From NCBI GenBank assembly GCA_964459325.1, contig CAYWKU010000051.1:1-19500 (forward strand): a DNA stretch of 19,500 nucleotides, in the 5' to 3' direction. Every line of letters begins with the position of its first letter. Positions within the stretch are counted from its first letter, which is position 1. Positions 11,401-18,378 of this stretch are shown here, piece after piece. The stretch is from CAYWKU01 sp964459325. GTDB lineage: Bacteria; RBG-13-61-14; CAYWKU01. Both the position numbers and the translations under genes were made by a program. Below the pieces are notes generated by a model that saw only the letters and a program-made list of their open reading frames with translations, had not been told where the DNA came from and did no database searches.

Positions 11401-12112
11401 TAAAATGAATGTGCGGGTCGTGGATGAAGGAAACTTCGAAATAAACAACAACCTCGCCCAGGTACCGGTAAGGACGGATGTACTCATCACGGACACCCTT
11501 TCCAACCCGGTACTTGACGGCGAGGTCGAAGGTCTGGGCGGGAACATATTTTACGGAGGCACTAAGTTCGACCTGGCGCGCGGCAGGATAGATTTTTCCA
11601 ACCCCATCGAAATCGACCCGCTGGTGGACGTAATGGCGAGAACCACCATCCGGGAGTACGAAATAAGGCTTTACCTGGAAGGCGAGTTGAGCCACATGGA
11701 GCTACGGCTGGAATCCACCCCGGCCCTGGACGACCAGAACATCCTGGCGCTCATCACTTTTCGCAAAACGGTGGAGGAGTTGAGCCGGGACGAGTACCAG
11801 GCACTGGCGGCGTTGCCGCTGTTTTTCTCGAAGGATGTCAGCAGAGCGGTTGGGGGGCCGCTTGAAAATTACACCGGCCTCGACATTTTCACCGTGGAAG
11901 CCAGAGAAGAAGAAGCCGGGGCGAGGGTCACGGTGGGAAAGAAATTGTCCAAACGCATCGAAATGGAATATTCGTCGGAAATGGGCGGCGAGGACCGGGT
12001 GCAGGAAACCCGCCTTATATACAAAATCACCGACAACGTTTGGCTACAGGGCTCACAGGACAGCGAGGGGATATACAGTTTTCGGCTGAACTTCCACTTC
12101 ACGGTCAAATGA
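8411..12112 (+). CDS. tamB: TamB-like translocation/assembly module protein
   Basis: The 1233-residue product is a TamB/AsmA-like protein. Such proteins are anchored in the inner membrane by one N-terminal helix and span the periplasm with a long beta-rich groove that serves protein assembly or lipid transport to the outer membrane. Visible are a basic N-terminus, one membrane helix at about 17-35, and about 1000 residues of repeating amphipathic beta strands. The C-terminal TamB domain contains FYGGTKFDLARGRIDFSNP (from about 1047) and DDQNILALITFRKTVEELS (about 1107). The protein ends in beta strands finishing YSFRLNFHFTVK. Its stop codon overlaps the start of the next gene, an Omp85 protein, as ATGA, so the two are translationally coupled. 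The order tamB-then-barrel is the reverse of the enterobacterial tamA-tamB. No ribosome binding site is visible before the ATG. Confidence 0.9.
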   Translation: MSEREKIPLKSRLRQRLRLLVLLGILFLSLGYFFANINQWANTPMVKEALLDLAMRRFWGEINAGRAEIIFGDTTVKGWNVEARDRCGRLIARSPYVEVKFNLLALLWWRLKFARTELREPYVHMWTDPDGVFIWKKFKKPPKVDKHFYTRADKVMTSDAEFKYDYYPEHRPVHVHLEGINGSAHFVEKTAFPKADIDSLRLEFPGFDHYFRDIRVDGIIDKVFTQVNELHAYFLDIPIEVSGRLDGIKTKNPRMRFDVSGAGKIGDLLRYFDYRENPPGQFKLEARVTGRTDNYKVGGRFRSDWGVVEEQRYENLDADFSYHRSDDTVRVKDFSVDMYGAHITGKGNYVIGTGEFSATGTIELPNRTLSYRTEGVVDTGAGEITFRVLDFWTRYANLTSSGSWATKTGNLKFDWRLGISRMESELPYWGFEDIGGSLNLHGNIGGNLESLKARASGGVRNLTYLRAYLGDGPVEARLENGTLYSTVASAGGDTGFSFDSQVRLLRAGNPLSSSEMNVSMDIEMAGVRLTREVFDTDFTGAVGGELELSGTPSRLHGGGEMRMKEAKAWGQDIELIEAEVKYDPEGISFENASLRLPSGDTGRGRFRMEWNLDYELELAAEGLHLQSLNMVTESGHPVTGVVNARLSGRANFDRPVVSGEVDFTTLNYEKLELESADMSFVLKDDIVAINATQPWGITVDGSYNMVTGNFRDFKVEFDDMDILPLCRWKCLTETEGHITGHLILNGGEAGWEDVDYHLLLTDLMIQYRGEKIHNTLPVRVEIGPHGGNQEIHLLTADSMLDLTGALSETGVWDLDVSADVDLALLSNFIPEIRSSEGRMVASGRAVGPVEEMKFDGELNVVEGSMRLRNYYADFKEIYMQVVSDSPGIVEIETLRGKLDEEGSFELSGDLYHRGTEVTGMDLSLNARKVPFQSRGMYKIVVSPELKLTGTPEEPTLSGQIRIVDGRYTKDVRIERQFIEVKRETAPTKDVPGWVKNLKMNVRVVDEGNFEINNNLAQVPVRTDVLITDTLSNPVLDGEVEGLGGNIFYGGTKFDLARGRIDFSNPIEIDPLVDVMARTTIREYEIRLYLEGELSHMELRLESTPALDDQNILALITFRKTVEELSRDEYQALAALPLFFSKDVSRAVGGPLENYTGLDIFTVEAREEEAGARVTVGKKLSKRIEMEYSSEMGGEDRVQETRLIYKITDNVWLQGSQDSEGIYSFRLNFHFTVK

Positions 12113-14856
12113 AAAAGCTCATTATCACACTGACGGTTCTAATCCTTGTAGTTGCGGTATTCCACCCCGGCTTCGCCGCGACGAATGAAGAACCCGTCGT
12201 TACCCGACTCAGGGTAACCGGCGAATCGCCCAGACACGCGCGGCAGGTAAGGCGCATTATTCCCCTGCAGGAGGACGAGCGCTTGACCCTGACGGATATA
12301 GCCCGCACTATCAGCCTTCTCAGGAAAACGGGCCTGTACGAAAAAATACACATCGAGGAGAAGAAAACCCTTGGCGGGGTTGAAATTATTGTCGACCTTA
12401 CGCCCCGCAGGTTTATACACACCCTGAAATTTGAAAAAGCGTTTCCCCTTTTCGAAAGCGAGCTCCGGAAAGCGATTCGCACCCGCGAAGGTATGCCCTA
12501 CAACGAGGAAAAAATTCGGCAGGACATCCGACTCCTGGAAGCTTACCTGCAACAAGAGGGGTACTTTGAAAGCAACGTGCAGGTTTCCGCGGAGCCGGAC
12601 AGAAAAACGGGGGACGTGATTGTAACCTTTTCGATAACCAAGGGGTTCACCTACAGCCTCGACGATATAAACGTCGAAGGAAACCGCCGGCTGTCCGATA
12701 TGTACATCAAGTACCTTGTACGCAAAAGCGTCCTTTTACGCTACCGGAAGAAAAAGCTGGACAACGGCGTGGAATCGATACTTAAGGCCTATCATAACCG
12801 GGGCTTTTATGAAGCGGAAGTACAAATAGAGGAAATTGAGCTGGACCCCAAATTCTACACCGTTACCGTGCGTCTTAAAATAAACGAAGGCCCCCGGGCG
12901 AAAATCATTATAAAAGGCGACAAGCACGCCACCGAAAGGAGCATCGAAAAGCGACTAACCTTCGCCGAGCACGAATCGGTGGACAAGTTCGAAGTGACCG
13001 AAAGCGCCTTCCGGATAGCTGAAATGTACCGCTCCCGCGGATACAAAAACGTGGAAGTGAACTGGACCATAAACCAAAAGAAGGACTCCGGGAAAGCGAA
13101 TTTCACGGAAATAACCTTTCAGATAGACGAAGGGCGGCAAATTCACGTCAGGGACGTGACCTTCCCCGGCGCCGAAAGCTTTAAACCCAAAAAGCTGCAT
13201 AAACAGATAATTACCGGCAGGAGGAAATATTTCGGAAAAGGCTCCAGGCTGGTGGATGAGGTCCTCAAGGAAGACATCGCCGCTCTCGAAACTTTCTACC
13301 ACAAATGGGGGTACGAAGGGGTTAAAGTCGGCCCTTACGAGGTAAAGCCGCTGAACGATAAGGGTAACAAGGTAACCGTTGCCATCCCCATACGGGAAGG
13401 CCCCCAGACGGTGGTGCGGGACGTGGAATTCAAAGGTGTCGAGTTTTTTCAACCGGATTTTATCTTTAACAGGCTAACCCTGATTCCCGGCGCGCCTTTC
13501 AATCCCTCACTGCTGCCCGGGGAAAAGAGAAAGCTGCTTCTTATGTACGCAGACTACGGATTCCCTTACGCCAAAGTCTCGCAGAAAGTGGAGAGGGTAT
13601 CACCGAATGATGCAGGCCCGGGAGTGGTCATAACATACTCGGTGGTGGAGAACAAAAGGGTAACGGTGGGAGAAACCCTCATTCGGGGCAACTACAGGAC
13701 AAAGGGGCGGGTGCTTACCCGCGAGGTGGAGCTTTACCCCGGCGAGCCTTTCTCATACTCGGAGCTTCTGGAAAGCCGACGCAATCTTCGGGGCCTGCCG
13801 TTTCTCTACTCCTCCAGGCTGGAAACGCTGGGGCTGGAAGAAAACATGGATACCGCCCACCTGTTGATAGACGTGATGGAAAGACCCGCAAGGAGCCTGG
13901 ACTTCGGAGTGGGCTACGACTCCGACCTCGGCTCCAACATATGGATAGAACTCTCCGACCTGAACCTTCTCGGCTACGGCAAGACCGGCAGGCTCAGGCT
14001 CATGGGAGGCGGCTTGCGCAGCGAGATAGAAGCGCTGTACACCGACCCGCGCTTTTTGGGAACCGGAATGCGCGCCGACATCTCCGGCGCCTGGAAATAC
14101 GAAATAAGGGAAACCTTCAACCTGACCCAGGTCTCCGGGAATTTCTCGCTGAGCAAAAAACTTTTAAAGTCCCTAACGGGCAGCTTGACCGCCCGCACGG
14201 AATGGAACCTGCTCAGCAATGTCGCCCCCGAGGAGCAGGAGGAAATCTCGATAGACGAAAACATCATCGTGGGCGCCGGCCCCATGCTGGTGCACGACAC
14301 CCGGGACGACTTCATAGACCCCTCAACGGGGTGGTTCAACCGGGTCAAGCTGGAGTATGTCCGGGAAATTATGAAAGGCGATGAGTTTATAAGGGCCGAA
14401 GCCACCGGTACCAGGTTCATACCCCTCACGCCCCGGATTGTCTTCGCACTGAGTCTCAATGCGGGCCACATCGAGCCGCTCGGTGATTCGCAGGCGCCCC
14501 TGCAGGAAGTCTTCTTCGTCGGCGGCAACCGCTCGGTAAGGGGATATTCCAGAGACGGGCTGGGGCCGCACGACACCGACGAAGAACCGCTGGGCGGGCT
14601 GGAAAAAATCGTCACTAAGACCGAGCTGCGCTTCCCCATTTACAGCGTGCTGCATGGGGTGGTGTTCAGCGACTCGGGACAACTTGTCAACACGCCCGAC
14701 GAGTTGAGCCTCGACAACCAGCAATTTACCGTGGGAACGGGCATAAGGGTCATGACCCCGGTCGGCCCCGTAAGGCTGGACTGGGGATATAAACTCGAGC
14801 CCGTTGATTGGGAACGGCGCGACAGGTGGCACTTCTCCTTCGGATACCCCTTCTGA
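12109..14856 (+). CDS. Omp85 (BamA/TamA) family protein, seven POTRA domains
   Basis: The 915-residue protein is an outer-membrane beta-barrel assembly or translocation factor. I place the start at the ATG at 12109, overlapping the tamB stop, because it begins a clean Sec signal peptide (MKKLIITLTVLILVVAVFHP, cleavage likely after GFA near residue 24). An in-frame ATG at 12040 would bury that signal. Seven POTRA repeats of about 80 residues can be marked by eye, starting near residues 28, 100, 178, 260, 340, 430 and 512. Most close with a GP-type turn such as NEGPRAKIIIKG or REGPQTVVRDVEF. The barrel runs from about 590 and ends WHFSFGYPF with the terminal Phe of the beta signal; VFFVGGNRSVRGY is the conserved barrel-lid motif. 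Pairing with TamB favours a TamA-like role. BamA cannot be excluded, since E. coli TamA has three POTRAs and BamA five. Confidence 0.92.
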   Translation: MKKLIITLTVLILVVAVFHPGFAATNEEPVVTRLRVTGESPRHARQVRRIIPLQEDERLTLTDIARTISLLRKTGLYEKIHIEEKKTLGGVEIIVDLTPRRFIHTLKFEKAFPLFESELRKAIRTREGMPYNEEKIRQDIRLLEAYLQQEGYFESNVQVSAEPDRKTGDVIVTFSITKGFTYSLDDINVEGNRRLSDMYIKYLVRKSVLLRYRKKKLDNGVESILKAYHNRGFYEAEVQIEEIELDPKFYTVTVRLKINEGPRAKIIIKGDKHATERSIEKRLTFAEHESVDKFEVTESAFRIAEMYRSRGYKNVEVNWTINQKKDSGKANFTEITFQIDEGRQIHVRDVTFPGAESFKPKKLHKQIITGRRKYFGKGSRLVDEVLKEDIAALETFYHKWGYEGVKVGPYEVKPLNDKGNKVTVAIPIREGPQTVVRDVEFKGVEFFQPDFIFNRLTLIPGAPFNPSLLPGEKRKLLLMYADYGFPYAKVSQKVERVSPNDAGPGVVITYSVVENKRVTVGETLIRGNYRTKGRVLTREVELYPGEPFSYSELLESRRNLRGLPFLYSSRLETLGLEENMDTAHLLIDVMERPARSLDFGVGYDSDLGSNIWIELSDLNLLGYGKTGRLRLMGGGLRSEIEALYTDPRFLGTGMRADISGAWKYEIRETFNLTQVSGNFSLSKKLLKSLTGSLTARTEWNLLSNVAPEEQEEISIDENIIVGAGPMLVHDTRDDFIDPSTGWFNRVKLEYVREIMKGDEFIRAEATGTRFIPLTPRIVFALSLNAGHIEPLGDSQAPLQEVFFVGGNRSVRGYSRDGLGPHDTDEEPLGGLEKIVTKTELRFPIYSVLHGVVFSDSGQLVNTPDELSLDNQQFTVGTGIRVMTPVGPVRLDWGYKLEPVDWERRDRWHFSFGYPF

Positions 14857-14875
14857 CAACTAAACGGATTCATTG

Positions 14876-14993
14876 CCCGGGTGGCGCCGGAATCAATCCA
14901 TTCCCCGGGTGGCGCCGATAGATTTTCTATCGGTGCGGGATAGGATTGCCCATGCACAACCACGCCGATAGCACAGCTATCGGCGCCACCCGG
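14876..14993. repeat. Nested inverted repeats downstream of the omp85 gene
   Basis: CCCGGGTGGCGCCG occurs as a direct repeat (starting at 14876 and 14904). The second copy forms a perfect 17-base inverted repeat, CCGGGTGGCGCCGATAG (14905-14921) with CTATCGGCGCCACCCGG (14977-14993). Each arm also makes its own hairpin: CCGATAGA/TCTATCGG near 14916-14933, and CGCCGATAGC-ACA-GCTATCGGCG at 14963-14985. No reading frame or T-run accompanies it. It resembles a small palindromic mobile repeat; a role in transcript ending is possible. Confidence 0.65.
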
Positions 14994-15021
14994 CGGAGTG
15001 GCACATGCGCGGCGTGTGTGA

Positions 15022-15045
15022 GACAAGGGGCTTAAGCCCCTTGTC
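15022..15045. repeat. 24-base perfect palindrome
   Basis: GACAAGGGGCTT (15022-15033) is followed directly by its reverse complement AAGCCCCTTGTC (15034-15045). There is no T-run. It stands between the preceding inverted-repeat cluster and the tandem array, and nothing codes around it. Confidence 0.7.
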
Positions 15046-15051
15046 CGTACC

Positions 15052-15484
15052 CCCAGATAACGTTACTTCCGGCCAACCGGCCCTCCCGGGTATCCCACCC
15101 TGACCGGAGGGCGGCTTGCGGCGCCTCCAAAAGCCCGATGACGAGTACACGCTTCAAATCATTGACCCGGTTTCCGTGAAACCACCGGGACCGGTCAGGG
15201 TGGGAAAAAACATCAACTCTGGCCAACCGGTCCCCTCCCGGATATCCCACCCTGACCGGAGGGCGGCTTGCGGCGCCCCCAAAAGCCCGATGACGAGTAC
15301 ACGCTTCAAATCATTGACCCGGTTTCCGTGAAANNNNNNNNNNNNNNNNNNNNNNNNNNNNNNNNNNNNNNNNNNNNNNNNNNNNNNNNNNNNNNNNNNN
15401 NNNNNNNNNNNNNNNNNNNNNNNNNNNNNNNNNCCACCGGGACCGGTCAGGGTGGGGAAAAATCGTTACTTCTGGCCAACCGGC
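15052..15484. repeat. Tandem array of a 111-nt palindromic element
   Basis: At least two copies of an element lie here, at 15094-15204 and 15246-15456. The second is 111 bases once the N run is removed, the same as the first. Each copy is bounded by a perfect 14-base inverted repeat, CCCACCCTGACCGG and CCGGTCAGGGTGGG. Each also contains a conserved inner hairpin GGTTTC-CGT-GAAACC just before CACCGGGA. Copies are separated by about 41 bases that are themselves repeated (ACTTCTGGCCAACCGG and variants at 15065, 15215 and 15468), so the period is 150-152. A diverged copy lies at 18458-18567. Short open frames here share the repeated sequence and are not genes. It could be a palindromic mobile repeat, a structured RNA, or a protein-binding array. 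Confidence 0.8.
15334..15433. other. Assembly gap of exactly 100 N
   Basis: One hundred undetermined bases interrupt the second repeat copy. The flanks, GTTTCCGTGAAA and CCACCGGGACCGG, join as they do in the first copy (15171-15194). The true gap is therefore either zero or a whole number of repeat periods. The number of repeat copies in the genome is unknown. Confidence 0.97.
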
Positions 15485-15501
15485 TATTTTTATTATATAA
15501 T
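15473..15501 (+). promoter_or_regulatory. Promoter of the HTH/coiled-coil gene, at the array edge
   Basis: A perfect -10 box TATAAT (15496-15501) is spaced 17 bases from TGGCCA (15473-15478), a four-of-six match to TTGACA. The -35 box lies inside the last copy of the repeated spacer, while the -10 box lies in unique AT-rich DNA. Transcription would start about 15508, leaving a leader of about 28 bases. GGAAGGA (15510-15516) is too far (19 bases) from the ATG to be an ordinary ribosome binding site. Confidence 0.55.
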
Positions 15502-15535
15502 TTACCAACGGAAGGATTAACGGGTCGACATTAAA

Positions 15536-16378
15536 ATGGAAACCGGTCAAGGAAAATGGATTCCCCTGGACGATTTTGCACGCAGGCAAAAAGTCTCCAA
15601 GTCCACCGTGTACCGCGACATACGCAAGGGAAAACTCATAAAGCGATTAAATCACGGTAAAACGGAGGTTTTCGTCTCCGGCGAAAACGCCGTGCTCTTC
15701 GACGACGTGCATGCATCTCCGATAAAGGAGGAGGACGTAATGGGCCTGGATTTCGACATTCCCGAACAAGGCGATTACGGGATAGCGGCGCAATCGCTGA
15801 GCACTTTGCTTTCCATGCACAAGGAAGTGCTGGCGGAAAAAATGCGAACCCTCTCCGAGTGGGAAAACGAACTCGCACGGCGCGAGGAAAAGCTGTCGGA
15901 GCTGGAAGGTGAACTGGCCCGCAAGGACGAAGCCCTGGCCGATAAAAACGCCGAAATCCGCAAGCTCCGCTCCGCCCTGCACAAAGCCGAGCAGGCCTCC
16001 TCCGGTCTGGAAAAAGACGTCGAAAGCCTCCGCTCCACCCTGCGCCAACTGGACGAACTCGAGGAAACATCCGGAAAAGACTGGGAAAGGCTCAACGCCT
16101 CCCTGGCGGAGAGGGATGAGCTTCTCGAGGCAAAGGACGAAATAATAAAAGGTCTGCGCTCCGGTCTTGAACAAAAGGAAGAAGTAGTATCCCGGCTGGA
16201 ATCCGACAAGGAAGAATTGAAAAAAAGCATGGAGCAGATGTCACATCAACGGCCCGCCGACCCTTCCGAGCTGGAGAAAAAGCTCAGGGAGCACGAGCAG
16301 ACCATCTCCGAGCTGAGGATGCTGGTGCAGACGCTGGAAAGTCAACTGGATGCGACCGGGGATAGCCCGGAGGAATAA
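15536..16378 (+). CDS. HTH DNA-binding protein with long coiled coil
   Basis: I do not recognise a named family for this 280-residue protein. Residues 8-50 look like an excisionase/MerR-type winged helix-turn-helix: IPLDDFARRQKVSKSTVYRD, then a basic KGKLIKRLNHGKTEVFVSG typical of the wing. A linker follows. Residues from about 85 to 232, and again 243-272, are strongly heptad-like and rich in Glu, Lys, Leu and Arg, indicating a long, probably dimeric coiled coil. The end is acidic. There is no signal peptide or membrane segment. The architecture recalls RacA-like proteins that bind DNA through a MerR-type head and anchor it elsewhere, but that is only analogy. An in-frame stop at 15518-15520 leaves no alternative ATG, GTG or TTG upstream, so the ATG at 15536 is likely correct despite a poor ribosome binding site. 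The gene directly follows the tandem palindromic array and is 7 bases from the next gene. Confidence 0.85.
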   Translation: METGQGKWIPLDDFARRQKVSKSTVYRDIRKGKLIKRLNHGKTEVFVSGENAVLFDDVHASPIKEEDVMGLDFDIPEQGDYGIAAQSLSTLLSMHKEVLAEKMRTLSEWENELARREEKLSELEGELARKDEALADKNAEIRKLRSALHKAEQASSGLEKDVESLRSTLRQLDELEETSGKDWERLNASLAERDELLEAKDEIIKGLRSGLEQKEEVVSRLESDKEELKKSMEQMSHQRPADPSELEKKLREHEQTISELRMLVQTLESQLDATGDSPEE

Positions 16379-16385
16379 AGGCCTG

Positions 16386-16982
16386 ATGAAGTTTCAAAAA
16401 GCTCTCGTGACCGCGCTGGCTCTGCTCCTTTGCGCTACATATCTTCACGCCGCCCAATCCCCCGAACATTCCCGCGACGCCGACGAGTACAAGCGGGTTG
16501 TATGGGTGGATGAAAACGGCGTAAAGCACGTTACGCTCATATCTCCGCGCCCGAAAGCAAAATCTAAAGCTTCCGAATCATCCCCCGGGCGCGAAAAAAA
16601 ACTTCCTTCCATAATACACTCCAGAGTTAAGGGCATAGATGGTCCCGACAAAATCATACTCGACGATGGCCGCACCGTGGCATACATAGGCCTCGAAGGC
16701 CCCTCGCCCGGCGAAAAGGGCTACAAAGCGGCGGTCGATTTCCACCGCAAACTGGTAAAAGGAAAGTGGGTAAATATACTCACCGGCCCGAAATCGCACG
16801 ATTCGGACGGCAACATCCTCGGCAAGGTTTTCATCAACAAGCTTACCTTCGTCAATGCCGACCTCATAAGGAAGGGGCACGCGCGAGCCCGACCGACGCC
16901 GCCGAATACCGAGTACAAAATACTTTTCGGGCGCCTGGAAAAACGCGCCCGGAATCGAAAGTTGGGCATCTGGAAAAATTGA
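16386..16982 (+). CDS. Secreted SNase-like protein, catalytic residues lost
   Basis: I start this 198-residue protein at the ATG at 16386, preceded by GGAGGAA (16369-16375); an in-frame ATG at 16350 overlaps the upstream gene and would bury the signal peptide. Residues 1-22 form a Sec signal peptide (cleavage probably after LHA), so the product is periplasmic or exported. Residues 35-56 (YKRVVWVDENGVKHVTLISP) resemble a DUF4124-like strand pair. From about 80 to 197 the staphylococcal-nuclease fold is recognisable: IDGPDKIILDDGRTVAYIGL, KGYKAAVDFHRKLVKGKWV, FVNADLIRKGHARARPTPPN and LEKRARNRKLGIW. By my alignment the three catalytic residues, equivalent to Arg35, Glu43 and Arg87 of the S. aureus enzyme, are Ala99, Ser107 and Asn143. 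It is therefore probably not an active nuclease. It seems to be in an operon with the coiled-coil gene. Confidence 0.8.
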   Translation: MKFQKALVTALALLLCATYLHAAQSPEHSRDADEYKRVVWVDENGVKHVTLISPRPKAKSKASESSPGREKKLPSIIHSRVKGIDGPDKIILDDGRTVAYIGLEGPSPGEKGYKAAVDFHRKLVKGKWVNILTGPKSHDSDGNILGKVFINKLTFVNADLIRKGHARARPTPPNTEYKILFGRLEKRARNRKLGIWKN

Positions 16983-17000
16983 GACATTTTGTCCCAGAGT

Positions 17001-17069
17001 TGTAGAATCGAAAAAGTCCGGATTCTACAGAATTGTAGAATATTCTACAACGTTGTAGAATATTCTACA
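17001..17069. repeat. Palindrome array of TGTAGAAT half-sites
   Basis: Six 8-base half-sites occur in 69 bases: TGTAGAAT at 17001, 17034 and 17054, and its complement ATTCTACA at 17022, 17042 and 17062. The last four make a perfect 36-base palindrome (17034-17069; half-arm TGTAGAATATTCTACAAC). Spacing of like-oriented sites is exactly 20 bases for 17022/17042/17062 and 17034/17054. The array fills the gap between the convergent SNase-like gene and hisS. It has no adjacent T-run on either strand. It could fold as a bidirectional terminator-like hairpin or be a multimeric binding site. Confidence 0.8.
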
Positions 17070-17077
17070 CCCGCTCG

Positions 17078-18349
17078 CTAACCCCTCAACCTTTTCTTCA
17101 ATTCGGCCACGATACTTTCAATATTGCCCGATATGGAAACTTCCTCCTTTTCGCCCCCGGCCATATCCTGAAGCACCGCCCTGCCCGATTTCATCTCATC
17201 ATCGCCGATTATCAACACGTACTTTGAGTTGAGCTTGTCGGCCAGCTTCATCTGGCCCTTCAGGCCTTTCCCTTCGTAATCGAGCTCGCACCGATAACCG
17301 AGGGAGCGGATTGCCGAAGCCAGCCGGATGCCGAGCTTCATCGCATCTTTACTCAATAGGGCCAGGAAAACTTCCACTCGCGCCTCGGCGGGCTCTTCCG
17401 GCAGGAGCATCATCAGCCGCTCCAGGCCGACGGCGAAACCCACGGCGGGCGTCGAAGGCCCGCCCAGTTCCTCCACCAGGGCGTCGTACCTCCCGCCCGC
17501 AGCCACGGCGCTCTGGGCGCCCAAACCGCTCGATATAAACTCGAAGGCCGTGCGGGTGTAATAATCCAGACCTCTCACCAGGCGGGGGTCGGTCCTGTAG
17601 CTTATCTCCAATGCGGCCAGGTATTTTTCCAGCGTCTCGTGATGCTCGCGGCACGAATCGCACAGGTAATCGAATATGGCGGGCGCCTTTTCGGTAGCTT
17701 TTTTGCATTTTTCCCGCTTGCAATCCAGCACCCGCATGGGGTTGGAGTCTCTACGGCGGACACAATCCGGGCAAAGCTCGCTCTCCGGTATTTCCGAAAG
17801 AAAATCAATTAACTTTTCCCGGTATCCGGGTCGGCATTTGCGACATCCCAGGGAATTGATAACAACCTCGAGGCCGGCCGCGCCGAGCTTGCCGAAATAC
17901 TCATCCAGCATCTTTATCTGCTCGGCGTCCACCAGCGGCGAGCTTATGCCGAAAGCTTCCGCGCCCACCTGATGGAACTGCCGCAACCTGCCCTTTTGAG
18001 GCCTTTCCCGGCGGAACATGGGGCCCATGTAATACAGCCTGGAGCGCGGCCTGCTCTTGAAAAGCCCGTTTTCAATGTAAGACCTGACCACCCCGGCGGT
18101 TCCCTCGGGGCGCAACGTAACCGACCTGCCGCCGGTATCCTCGAAGGTGTACATCTCCTTTTCCACGATGTCGGTCTGAGCGCCGATGGACCTTGCGAAA
18201 AGCTCGGTGTGCTCGACCATGGGCGCCCTGATTTCGAGGTACCCGTAAGCCTCCAGCACTCCGCGGGCGGTTTCTTCCATGCGCCGCCACAGCACCGCCC
18301 CCTCGGGGAGAATATCCTTAAAGCCTTTTATTGCCTGTATTTTCTCCAT
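17078..18349 (-). CDS. hisS: Histidyl-tRNA synthetase
   Basis: The 423-residue class II synthetase charges tRNA-His in the cytoplasm. Motif 2 covers YYMGPMFRRERPQKGRLRQF (106-125) with HQVGAEAFG after it. The histidine-specific LVRGLDYYTRTAFEF is at 257-271, motif 3 AVGFAVGLERLMML at 302-315, and the anticodon-binding domain at about 325-423. The insertion domain is rich in paired cysteines: GCRKC (168-172), CPDC (193-196), C210, C215 and CDSC (230-233), a set that could bind zinc and is seen in a subset of bacterial HisRS. The start is supported by GAGG about 8 bases upstream and by a strong promoter further up. The length is normal. Confidence 0.98.
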   Translation of the reverse strand: MEKIQAIKGFKDILPEGAVLWRRMEETARGVLEAYGYLEIRAPMVEHTELFARSIGAQTDIVEKEMYTFEDTGGRSVTLRPEGTAGVVRSYIENGLFKSRPRSRLYYMGPMFRRERPQKGRLRQFHQVGAEAFGISSPLVDAEQIKMLDEYFGKLGAAGLEVVINSLGCRKCRPGYREKLIDFLSEIPESELCPDCVRRRDSNPMRVLDCKREKCKKATEKAPAIFDYLCDSCREHHETLEKYLAALEISYRTDPRLVRGLDYYTRTAFEFISSGLGAQSAVAAGGRYDALVEELGGPSTPAVGFAVGLERLMMLLPEEPAEARVEVFLALLSKDAMKLGIRLASAIRSLGYRCELDYEGKGLKGQMKLADKLNSKYVLIIGDDEMKSGRAVLQDMAGGEKEEVSISGNIESIVAELKKRLRG

Positions 18350-18378
18350 TGTGTCGCCTCAGGAAAAGGTCGCAACAA

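Noticed and set aside
12040..12108. Earlier in-frame start for the Omp85 gene
   Set aside because: It would add 23 residues in front of a normal Sec signal peptide and overlap tamB by 73 bases; the ATG at 12109 overlaps the stop by the usual ATGA.
15052..15484. CRISPR array
   Set aside because: The period is 150-152 bases, the repeats are long and self-complementary, and the sequence between them is itself repeated, not unique; no cas gene is present.
15116..15534. Small open reading frames inside the tandem array (repeated peptide around KPDDEYTLQIIDPVSVK)
   Set aside because: They arise from the repeated DNA, one runs through the N gap, and none has a ribosome binding site.
16350..16385. 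Earlier in-frame start for the SNase-like gene
   Set aside because: It lies inside the upstream gene and masks the signal peptide; the ATG at 16386 has a GGAGGAA at proper spacing.
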